Source: Acetobacter aceti (GTDB lineage: Bacteria; Pseudomonadota; Alphaproteobacteria; Acetobacterales; Acetobacteraceae). Taken from it: a stretch of DNA of 64,000 bases. The stretch is from assembly GCF_002005445.1 (NCBI RefSeq), contig NZ_CP014692.1, positions 3,361,001 through 3,425,000 of the forward strand. Direction: 5' to 3'. Positions 7,865 through 15,160 of this stretch are shown piece by piece (within the stretch, counting starts at the first letter, position 1; each line of letters begins with the position of its first letter). A model generated the notes under the pieces. It was not told the origin of the DNA, searched no databases, and saw only the letters and a list, made by a program, of their open reading frames with translations. Made by a program: the position numbers and the translations under genes.

Positions 7865-8191
7865 ATGACCATGTTCATTCGCAATATCGCCATTGCAGCC
7901 GCTTTCTCATCCGCCGTCGCTCTGGGTGGCGTCGCTCACGCACAGGACGCCATGTCGCACGATGCCATGGCCCCGAACCAGATGGCGCCAAATTCGATGG
8001 CACATGACAGCATGTCGAAGAATGGCATGACGCACGACACGATGGCTCCAAATGCGATGGCCCATAACGGCATGTCCCACGACGGTATGAAGAAGCATGG
8101 CGGCATGAAGAAGAACACGATGTCCCGCGACAACATGCGCCATGACAACGCGATGGCCGCTCCGCAGGATGGCATGGCGAAGCCGAACTAA
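7865..8191 (+). CDS. mrpX: Methionine-rich exported peptide (MrpX-like, MxxDx repeats)
   Basis: 108 aa precursor: signal peptide ending VALGGVAHAQ, then ~80 residues of near-pentameric repeats such as MSHDA, MAPNQ, MAHDS and MKKHG. About every fourth or fifth residue is methionine, with His, Asp, Asn and Lys between. In Azospira a similar SigF-controlled peptide acts as a sacrificial methionine pool that is oxidised by hypochlorite and recycled by a YedY1/Z1 pair. The flanking oxidoreductase, MsrA and MsrB here could recycle it. The last base of the stop codon belongs to the adjoining IS element. Confidence 0.85.
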   Translation: MTMFIRNIAIAAAFSSAVALGGVAHAQDAMSHDAMAPNQMAPNSMAHDSMSKNGMTHDTMAPNAMAHNGMSHDGMKKHGGMKKNTMSRDNMRHDNAMAAPQDGMAKPN

Positions 8192-9004
8192 GGTTTGTGG
8201 GGATTCATCGTGAATGAATGATAGCTGCGACGAGATAGATCATGGCGCTGAAGCTTTTGTCTGTTTTGTCGGCCCGCATCGCGATACGTTTAAATTCCTT
8301 GAGTTTACAGAAGAAGTTCTCGATCAGATGACGCCATTTGTATATTTCGCGATCCAGCGGCAGTGGCTTTGAGCGCCTCGGATGCTGGGAAATGACAACC
8401 GTGGCGCCCCTTTCATCAAGATCGGCAATGATGCTGTTGCTGTCGAATGCCTTGTCTGCGATGAAAGCGTCGAATTCGAGACCGTCAATCAACGGTGGCA
8501 CGTCCACGCTGTCAAAGCGTTGGCCGGGCATCAGGCGAAAGCGCACCAGATTGCCCAGAGCATCCGTCAGCGCGAGAATCTTCGTCGTCATGCCGCCTTT
8601 CGAGCGCCCTATGGCCTGGCTCTGAGTCCCCCTTTTGCGCCCTGACCATGACGGTGAACTTTCACGATCGTTGCATCGACCATGACATACTCCATGTCCG
8701 GATCGCCAGACAGGGCATCGAAAATCCTTTTGAAGACATCAGTGTTCCGCCAGTCGCTGAAGCGACGGAAGGCCGTGCTCCAATTGCCAAATACGGCAGG
8801 AAGGTCACGCCAGGGACTACCTGTTCGTACAATCCACAGCACTGCTTCCATAAAAAGGCGGTTGTTTCGACCACTCCGTCCTGGATCTGTCAATTTGCCA
8901 AGACAGTGAGGTTCAATCTGCGCCCATTGGGCGTCCGTCAGCACAAAACGTTCCATCCAGAGCTTGAATCATATCTCAAGCTCTTTGTGAATCCCCACAG
9001 ACCT
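8191..9004 (-). mobile_element. IS5-family insertion sequence, copy 1 (814 bp)
   Basis: Terminal inverted repeats begin AGGTTTGTGGGGATTCA at the left and AGGTCTGTGGGGATTCA at the right (one mismatch), flanked by TA target duplications (8189-8190 and 9005-9006). Two overlapping transposase frames are on the minus strand. The TA duplication and two-frame organisation fit the IS427 group of IS5. The whole 814 bp recurs at 53376-54189 in the same orientation. It landed in the TAG stop codon of the Met-rich peptide gene. Confidence 0.9.
8205..8956 (-). CDS. IS5-family transposase, two frames joined by frameshift
   Basis: The first frame (8956-8609) is the DUF4096-type N-terminal half with WAQIEPHCLG, GRNNRLFMEAVLWIVRTG and the first catalytic Asp in VMVDATIVKVHRHGQG. 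The second frame (to 8205) carries the DDE part: SKGGMTTKI, FIADKAFDSN and HLIENFFCKLKEF. The frames meet at AAAAGGGGG, a plausible slippage site for programmed frameshifting. Identical to the second copy, so probably still functional. Confidence 0.88.
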
Positions 9005-9006
9005 TA

Positions 9007-9053
9007 GAGCATATCCAGTTTGAATGAACACATTCGAACTGGTGAATATGCTC
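9007..9053. repeat. REP-like palindrome downstream of mrpX
   Basis: Imperfect inverted repeat: left arm GAGCATATCCAGTTTGAATG, loop AACA, right arm CATTCGAACTGGTGAATATG then CTC. Before the IS inserted it would have followed the mrpX stop directly, so it may be that gene's terminator or a dispersed extragenic palindrome. Confidence 0.6.
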
Positions 9054-9066
9054 GATAAACAATGAA

Positions 9067-9110
9067 TTAGAGCAATTCCACTTGGCCAGAGTTCAGTGGA
9101 ATTGCTCTAA
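9067..9110. repeat. Perfect 16-bp inverted repeat
   Basis: Arms TTAGAGCAATTCCACT and AGTGGAATTGCTCTAA separated by 12 bases. It starts GAGCA like its neighbour, suggesting two members of one family of extragenic palindromes. No T-run follows. Confidence 0.65.
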
Positions 9111-9168
9111 GTATTTAGTCCCGTGTTTTGCTGGCGCATTATCCGGTCAGGGGTGGAGGGATGCGCTA

Positions 9169-9254
9169 TGGGACAGATTTTACACGGAAGCGCCCGCACG
9201 ACAGCGGCAGTCCGTCGAGCGATACAACGACAGTCAAGAGAGCCTGGGGGTTCT
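9169..9254 (+). pseudogene. N-terminal remnant of an IS481-type transposase
   Basis: The frame reads MGQILHGSARTTAAVRRAIQR and, after one extra base, SQESLGVL, the usual opening of IS481-like transposases. The remnant stops where the next IS5 element inserted at a TA, and nothing recognisable continues beyond that IS. Confidence 0.55.
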
Positions 9255-9255
9255 A

Positions 9256-10126
9256 CGGCGTGTCGTCAGTTAACCGCTGCTCTTGACGGCTGAGAGTTGT
9301 ACTTTGTGTCTGCGTGTGCTGACTGTTTTCCCGTTTTTTTTTGGGGGGGGAGACAGACAGATGTGGTGCTACGGTTTACGCGATGATCAGTGGGAGCGGA
9401 TAAAGGCTCTTCTTCCCGGTCGTGAAGGTCATGTCGGCGGCACGGCTGCGGACAATCGTCTGTTTGTGGAGGCCGTGCTGTATCGCTATCGTGCAGGCAT
9501 CCCCTGGCGTGACCTTCCTGCCCGCTTTGGCGACTGGAAAAACAAACATCGCCGTCTGCGCCGCTGGCGCGAAAGTGGTGTGATTGAAAGGATCTTTCGT
9601 TATCTGGCGGCAGATCACGACAACGAATACATGATGATCGACAGCACGATTGTCCGGGCACATCAGCACAGTGCCGGAGCCCTGAAAAAGGGGGTGCGGA
9701 TCAGGCCATCGGACAATCACGAGGTGGACTGACGACGAAGATCCATCCCATCTGCGATGCGCTCGGTAATCCGGTGGAACTCGCCCTCACACCGGGGCAG
9801 GATGCTGATATCACCCAGGCGGAACCGCTCATGGAAAACATCGACCCGGACGCCTTCTTTGCCGACAGGGCGTATGACGCGAACAGGCTGATCGACCATT
9901 TGACAGAGCGCGGGATTACCCCGGTCATTCCATCCAGACGCAACAGAACGACACAACGGGACACAGACTTCGCTCTTTACAGGAAACGAAAACCTCATCG
10001 AACGGTTCTTCAATAAACTCAAACAGTGCCGCGCCATTGCAACCCGCTACGACACATTGAAATCGACCTTCCTCGCAGCCGTTCAGTTCGTTTCAATCAT
10101 CATCCTGCTTAACTGACGACACGACG
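9256..10126 (+). mobile_element. Second IS5-family element (871 bp), degenerate
   Basis: Inverted ends CGGCGTGTCGTCAGTTAA (left) and, as complement, CGTCGTGTCGTCAGTTAA (right), flanked by TA on both sides (9254-9255, 10127-10128). It carries one transposase gene in pieces. It differs from the element at 8191 in ends and sequence. Confidence 0.78.
9361..10116 (+). pseudogene. IS5-family transposase, frameshifted
   Basis: Frame one (9361-9732) holds LRDDQWERIKALLPG, DNRLFVEAVLYRYRAG and MMIDSTIVRAHQHSAG. At AAAAAGGGGG the family frame shifts to SRGGLTTKIHP and FFADRAYDANRL. A further one-base change near 9985-9995 is needed to reach LIERFFNKLKQ and the C-terminus at 10116. The first shift could be programmed; the second looks like a mutation, so the copy is probably inactive unless the extra base is a sequence error. 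Confidence 0.75.
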
Positions 10127-10166
10127 TAGCATATCCCCCACCGCAGCGGGGTAACAACACAACACC

Positions 10167-11006
10167 TCAAGCCGTGGTGGGCACCGGAAGGATCTGCGGG
10201 AAAGTGGCACAGGTAAGCGGCTGTCCTACAACCAGATTGTCACCTTTGACAGGCGGCGCAAGATCGCTCTTGATTTCCATGTAACGCGCATCATCGCCTG
10301 CCCAGCAAGTGGACAGCACACGGCGCGATCGATTGGGATTGATATTGCCCGGTGCAGCGTGCAGCGTACGGCAGTGGAACACAAGACAGTCACCGGGTTT
10401 CAAAGCCCATTTCAGAATCTCATGATCTGCCCGTGCCGCATCAATATCCGGAACTGGAGGACGGTTATCGCGACTACCATTGAAGCGACTGGCGCTGTCA
10501 AAAGGCACGGCTTCATAAAGTGTGTTCCAAAGATGTGACCCACGCACAAATTCCAGAGACGTTTCAAGCGGAATCTCATCCAACGGCATCCATACCGTAA
10601 GCGCCTGGGAACCATCCACACACCAGTAAGATTGATCCTGATGCCATGGCGTTCGTTTCGAAGTGCCACCTTCCTTGATCAGCAGAAAATCATGATAAAA
10701 CGTGACGGTACGAGAATGCATCAAGGCACCCGCAACATGTGATAACGGACCGGTCCAAACAAAATCACGGAAAGCAGGAACACGCTGCCACACCAGAACA
10801 TCTCCGAAAAAACCACCTTTTTCTTCCGGGTTCCCAAACTTGAAATGATGCGGACCAGCGGCGGCAATGGCTTGTGGCAACGCCTCTGTAAGTGATTGTA
10901 GTGTTTCAGCCGGTATCACGTTACGCAGGCAAAGCGCTCCATCCCGTTGAAACTGAGTGAATTGCGCTTCAGATATGAATGGAGAGGTAATAAAAGGAGA
11001 CATCAC
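10167..11006 (-). CDS. Phytanoyl-CoA dioxygenase (PhyH) family enzyme
   Basis: 279 aa Fe(II)/2-oxoglutarate dioxygenase. The iron-binding HxD is in TPWHQDQSYWC, the distal His in CRTLHAAPGN and the 2-oxoglutarate Arg in RSRRVLS. PhyH members hydroxylate varied small molecules. The gene lies 216 bp beyond the last hydrolase of the minus-strand catabolic operon, in the same direction, so it may act on the same imported substrate; membership of that operon is unproven. Confidence 0.85.
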   Translation of the reverse strand: MMSPFITSPFISEAQFTQFQRDGALCLRNVIPAETLQSLTEALPQAIAAAGPHHFKFGNPEEKGGFFGDVLVWQRVPAFRDFVWTGPLSHVAGALMHSRTVTFYHDFLLIKEGGTSKRTPWHQDQSYWCVDGSQALTVWMPLDEIPLETSLEFVRGSHLWNTLYEAVPFDSASRFNGSRDNRPPVPDIDAARADHEILKWALKPGDCLVFHCRTLHAAPGNINPNRSRRVLSTCWAGDDARYMEIKSDLAPPVKGDNLVVGQPLTCATFPQILPVPTTA

Positions 11007-11222
11007 GAATCACGTCCTTCTTGCTGCGTCCAATTCCCGATTTGTGCAACAAAGCCGGTCAGGGGGATAACCTCATGCCCGGTCAGTCGCTTGCCTGTCC
11101 CACTTTCCCCCGGATCCTGCCGGTTTCCTGCCCGTCGCTCGAGACGGTCTGAGCACGTGCTGATGGCGGCAGAGTCTGACTGCCGGGCAATCCACCCGCG
11201 GGAAAGCATGAGGTTACCTGAT

Positions 11223-12491
11223 TTATGCGGGGTCAAAATGTGCATCGGCCGCCATGATGGCGTGCAGCAGCACATTGGCCCCGGCCACGATGTCGCCTGC
11301 TTCCGCGTGTTCCGCTTCATTATGGCTCAGCCCGTCGCGGCAGGGGATAAAGATCATGGCGGTGGGACAGATATGCCCCATATAGGCGGCGTCATGGCCC
11401 GCGCCAGATACGATGTCACGGCAGCTCTGCCCCATCAGGCTGGCGGCCCTGCGCACCATTTCCACGCAGTCGGGATCAAAATGCACGGCCGGGGAATCCC
11501 AGATCCGTTTCATTGACAGCGTAACGCCCTGCTGTTCCGCCTGTCGTGTGGCTTCCATGCGTATGCGCTCTTCCACGGCGGCAAGCACGTCATCATCGGG
11601 GTGGCGCAGGTCCAGCGACATCTCGACTTCGCCGGGCACCACATTGGTACTGCCGGGCTGCACCTGTATGACACCCACGGTCGCCCGTGTGTCTGCACCA
11701 TAAGATTGCGCGATTTCGTCGATCATGATCATGACATGGGCTGCGGCAAGCAGCGCATCGCGACGCATGGCGCGTGGTGTCGTGCCGGCATGCGCTTCCT
11801 GACCACTCAACCGCAGGTCAAACCAGCGTATGGCCTGCACGCCGGTGACCGCGCCAATGGTTATGCCTTCCTTTTCAAGGATAGGTCCCTGTTCGATATG
11901 CAGTTCAAAATAGGCCCGGACCGGGTGCTGGCCACAGGGTTCAGCGCCCCTGTAGCCGATTTCTTCCAGTGCCTGTCCGAAGGTTGTTCCCCGTGCATCC
12001 TGCGTTCCGTAAGCCTGTGCCTGAGTGAAGGCGCCGGTAAATACGCCGGATGACATCATGGCGGGCGCGAAACGGGACCCTTCCTCGTTCGTCCAGTTGA
12101 CCAGTTCGACTGGGTGCCGCATCCGGTAGCCGCTGCGCTGTAGCGCGCGCAGGGCCGACAGGCCGGCCAGCACACCATAAATGCCATCATATTTTCCGCC
12201 GGTCGGCTGCGTATCAAGATGGCTGCCCATGACCAGCGGGGGCAGGGCAGGATCGGAACCAGACAGGTGGATGAACTGGTTGCCCATGGAATCAACCGTA
12301 AGCACGCCGCCCAGTGCAGCCGCCTGCGTTCCCAGCCAGTCGCGGACCTGGCGGTCTTCCGCGCCAAGGGTCAGACGGCAGATGCCACCCTTTGCCGTGC
12401 CGCCAAAGGCTGCGGTTTCGGCAATGTCAGCCAGCAGCGACGGGCCATCAATACCAAGGTTTACGCCCGTGGGTATCATGTCCTGATTCAT
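11223..12491 (-). CDS. M20 Zn amidohydrolase (HyuC / allantoate hydrolase type)
   Basis: 422 aa, typical of the N-carbamoyl-L-amino acid hydrolase / allantoate amidohydrolase / beta-ureidopropionase group. Di-metal ligands are visible in GSHLDTQPTGGKYDGIYGV and VNWTNEEGSRFAP; the dimerisation-lid motif is LHIEQGPILEKEG, and GAGHDAAYM with SHNEAEH closes the active site. Such enzymes cleave ureido or amidino C-N bonds and release ammonia. Good ribosome site AAAGGA. With the deacetylase-fold hydrolases this suggests ring opening followed by carbamoyl or amidino hydrolysis. Confidence 0.9.
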   Translation of the reverse strand: MNQDMIPTGVNLGIDGPSLLADIAETAAFGGTAKGGICRLTLGAEDRQVRDWLGTQAAALGGVLTVDSMGNQFIHLSGSDPALPPLVMGSHLDTQPTGGKYDGIYGVLAGLSALRALQRSGYRMRHPVELVNWTNEEGSRFAPAMMSSGVFTGAFTQAQAYGTQDARGTTFGQALEEIGYRGAEPCGQHPVRAYFELHIEQGPILEKEGITIGAVTGVQAIRWFDLRLSGQEAHAGTTPRAMRRDALLAAAHVMIMIDEIAQSYGADTRATVGVIQVQPGSTNVVPGEVEMSLDLRHPDDDVLAAVEERIRMEATRQAEQQGVTLSMKRIWDSPAVHFDPDCVEMVRRAASLMGQSCRDIVSGAGHDAAYMGHICPTAMIFIPCRDGLSHNEAEHAEAGDIVAGANVLLHAIMAADAHFDPA

Positions 12492-12573
12492 GTATTTTCC
12501 TTTTGTTGTCTGTATTTCCGGATGCTGCGGGACCGGGTGGCATGACAGGCGTCATATGTTCCATTTTTTCGTA

Positions 12574-13383
12574 TTATTGCTTTATATTATTTGAAAGGTT
12601 CCATTTTTTAGCGATGTTTATGAAATCATTACTTTGCCGTATTCGTGTTAGTGCTTCTGAAAACAGGGTTTCGTTCTGTATGTCCCCCTTCCTGAAGGCT
12701 GCTACAATATTCGTCTGGTTGATGGGGGCGGCAATGGGACGGAAATGGCCGCCTCTCAGTCCGACAATAAACGCGACGACTTCCTGCCCATGCAGGGCTG
12801 CGCTTGAACGCCCTTCGCGCAGGTTGCTCAGCTGCTGGCCAAGATCTGAATCCCACATGACCTTTATGGCGGGTTTTCCATGGGCTTCGCAGTTTCTGGC
12901 GCTCCAGCGTGCAGCCTGTTCGGCAAAACTGGTGCCCTGAATGGTCGTGACAGTCTTACCACACAGGTCGGTCAGCGTATGGATGTCATCATGTTCGGCG
13001 GAAGTATAAAACTGTGATCCGGTGGTAAGGTAGGGAATGAAGTCAAACAGGACATGCCGGGCGGGAATGTCGTAGAAGCCGCTGATGATCATGTTGGCCC
13101 GCCCCGACAGCAGGGTCGGGATCAGTTGTTCAAAAGTACTGTCAACCCATGTGACCGGTCGTGCCGAAACCCGGCCAATCGCGGCGGCCAGATCAATATC
13201 GAATCCCTGCATCTGCGTTGTTTCCGGGTCACGGAATTCCATTGGCGGATTTCCCGTGTTGACGGCCACGACAATCGGGTTTTCCCCCGTAATGGCTACC
13301 GGACCGTTTCTGTAATAATGGATGAACAGAACATACGCGATCATGATCGCCGCGATAATGGTCATGATCCATGTTCTTTTCAT
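12574..13383 (-). CDS. ABC transporter solute-binding protein, family 3 (1 of 3)
   Basis: 269 aa periplasmic binding protein with an uncleaved-looking N-terminal hydrophobic anchor (WIMTIIAAIMIAYVLF). The SBP_bac_3 core is clear: NPPMEFRDPETTQMQGFDIDLAAAIG, then NMIISGFYDIPAR. Family 3 binds amino acids and opine-like amidines. It is a paralogue of the proteins at 20778 and 24187; all three keep a DLCG motif after the hinge. It sits in the catabolic operon, and no permease lies on this strand, so it presumably feeds the importer at 21616-23258. Confidence 0.88.
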   Translation of the reverse strand: MKRTWIMTIIAAIMIAYVLFIHYYRNGPVAITGENPIVVAVNTGNPPMEFRDPETTQMQGFDIDLAAAIGRVSARPVTWVDSTFEQLIPTLLSGRANMIISGFYDIPARHVLFDFIPYLTTGSQFYTSAEHDDIHTLTDLCGKTVTTIQGTSFAEQAARWSARNCEAHGKPAIKVMWDSDLGQQLSNLREGRSSAALHGQEVVAFIVGLRGGHFRPIAAPINQTNIVAAFRKGDIQNETLFSEALTRIRQSNDFINIAKKWNLSNNIKQ

Positions 13384-13397
13384 GCCAGCCCCTTTCT

Positions 13398-14315
13398 CTA
13401 ACGCACGGGAGTGGAAAGGGGGGGGACGCCCCCGATCCAGCGCGGGATCTGCTCTTCATGCGGTATCCATGTGCCGCTGGCCACCAGCGTGGAGATATGG
13501 GCTGCGATATCTTCCATCGGCGCAAACCAGACATCGCCTTTTTCGTGCATGTAATCCAGCAGTTTTACAATTTCCGCCGCGCGCGACAGCCGGCCCGATA
13601 CAAACGGATGCCATATTGCCGACCACAGGCCGCCATACTGCCAGGCTGCATCGAATTCCGCACGGAATACGGCCATGGCTTCCGCGGGCGCGCGGATTGT
13701 CTGGGCCATCCTGAAGGCCTTGGTGTGTACATATTGTGGCCAGTCATCCAGCGCATGGGTGGAAGGCAGTTCGATCAGTGAACCTGCCTTGCCCTTCAGC
13801 ATGTATGGCACATCATCCCCATACAGCGACGCATCGTAGCTGAAGCCATGTTCAACAAGAAGGTCGAGCGTGTATTCGGAAAACGCGCCTGATGGATTGC
13901 GGTAACCCGCTGGCGCCCGGCCTGTTGCCTTCTCGATCGCGCGCATGCCCTTTTCAAGGATCCGGCGCTCGTCATCAGGGGAATGCTGGTTGACGCGTTC
14001 ATGCAGCCAGCCATGATGACCGATCTCATGCCCGTTTTCGACCAGCAGGGATATGGCATGCGGGTATTCTTCCACACACCAGCCCGGCACGTACATTGTC
14101 TGCCGGATGCCGAAATGCTTCCAGATATTGACAATGCGCGGCACCCCAACCGTTGCGCCAAAACGCAGTTCGGACGCGGCGCTGACATGGCGGCCCGCAT
14201 CCGCCCCATAAAACAGGTGCAGCAGGCTTTCGGCGTCAAAATCAAAGCACATGCACACCGCGCAGCGTGCGCCACCCGGCCACGGGGGCGGCTGATTGAT
14301 CAACTGAAGCGACAT
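13398..14315 (-). CDS. Polysaccharide-deacetylase-fold hydrolase (PuuE / imidase-like), 1
   Basis: 305 aa NodB-fold enzyme. Metal-site motifs: CMCFDFDAES (Asp) and GHEIGHHGWLHE (two His), then AGYRNPSGAFS. It has no signal peptide, so it is cytosolic and unlikely to act on cell-wall polysaccharide. Cytosolic members of this fold include allantoinase PuuE and cyclic imide hydrolase, which open N-heterocycles; with an adjoining carbamoylase-type hydrolase and amidinohydrolase that role fits best. Paralogue of 23280-24173. Confidence 0.82.
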   Translation of the reverse strand: MSLQLINQPPPWPGGARCAVCMCFDFDAESLLHLFYGADAGRHVSAASELRFGATVGVPRIVNIWKHFGIRQTMYVPGWCVEEYPHAISLLVENGHEIGHHGWLHERVNQHSPDDERRILEKGMRAIEKATGRAPAGYRNPSGAFSEYTLDLLVEHGFSYDASLYGDDVPYMLKGKAGSLIELPSTHALDDWPQYVHTKAFRMAQTIRAPAEAMAVFRAEFDAAWQYGGLWSAIWHPFVSGRLSRAAEIVKLLDYMHEKGDVWFAPMEDIAAHISTLVASGTWIPHEEQIPRWIGGVPPLSTPVR

Positions 14316-14356
14316 AAGGTTTTTCTCCGCCAGCAGGCTTCACCACGGTGTGAGGA

Positions 14357-15136
14357 TCAGGTCATATAATCCGGCTGTTCTCTCTGCATCTTGCGGCGCA
14401 GGGCGTTCCACAGCATCTCGCCCTTGTCCGCCCCCGTGGAGAACTGGCTGCGCACATGCGCAAGCATCTGAGGCGAAGGAATGGAAAGCGGTTGGCCGCC
14501 AGATTGCGCGGCAAGCTGGATACGGCATGCCTGTTCCAGATAATACATGTAGTAGAATGCTTCCGCGATGGTCGCCCCGACACTGAGCAGACCATGATTT
14601 TTCAGGATCATGACCTTGTGGTCACCCAGGTCGCGGACAAGACGTTCCCGCTCGCTCAGGTTGCGGTCTTCCGCAATCCCTTCATATTCATGCACTGCCA
14701 CCGCATTGTAGAATTCCATGCTGATCTGGTTGATCGGCAGCAGCCCTCCCTGCTGGGCGGCAATCGCCATCCCGGCAAGGGTATGGGTGTGCATGACGCA
14801 GGCGGCATCGGGTCGCCTGCCATGTACTGCCGAATGGATGACGAAGCCTGCGGGATTGACAGGCATGGTGGTAGGCTGCGCAGGCTGGCCCCGGGCATCC
14901 ACCTCGACAAGCGAACTGGCCGTGATCTCCTCAAACAGATAGCCATATGGATTGACCAGAAAGCGGTGTCCCGACCCGGGCAGACGCACGGACAGGTGCG
15001 TATAGACCGTATCGGTCATGTCCAGATGGGCGAACAGGCGATAGGCAAGCGCCAGGTCCTCCCTCAGGCGCTGCGTTGTGGTGGCGATATCCTGTGGCGT
15101 CGGGACCGCAGGGGAGAACATGTCAACCGGGGTCAT
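14357..15136 (-). CDS. Class II aldolase/adducin family protein
   Basis: 259 aa. Zinc-ligand motif CVMHTHTLAGMAIAA and downstream LKNHGLLSVGATIAEAFYYMYYLEQAC are diagnostic. The family includes fuculose-phosphate and ribulose-phosphate aldolases/epimerases, but many members in catabolic clusters are decarboxylases or aldolases of unknown substrate. Ribosome site AGGAG precedes ATG 15136. It may cleave or decarboxylate the carbon skeleton after nitrogen removal. Confidence 0.88.
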   Translation of the reverse strand: MTPVDMFSPAVPTPQDIATTTQRLREDLALAYRLFAHLDMTDTVYTHLSVRLPGSGHRFLVNPYGYLFEEITASSLVEVDARGQPAQPTTMPVNPAGFVIHSAVHGRRPDAACVMHTHTLAGMAIAAQQGGLLPINQISMEFYNAVAVHEYEGIAEDRNLSERERLVRDLGDHKVMILKNHGLLSVGATIAEAFYYMYYLEQACRIQLAAQSGGQPLSIPSPQMLAHVRSQFSTGADKGEMLWNALRRKMQREQPDYMT

Positions 15137-15160
15137 GATCCTGAACTCCTTTGCGTCCGA

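Noticed and set aside
8495..9007. Long plus-strand frames across both IS copies
   Set aside because: They are antisense to the transposase frames, carry no motif, and recur only because the IS recurs.
13398..14315. Cell-wall chitin or peptidoglycan deacetylase role for the NodB-fold proteins
   Set aside because: Neither this protein nor its paralogue has an export signal, and both lie in a small-molecule catabolic cluster.
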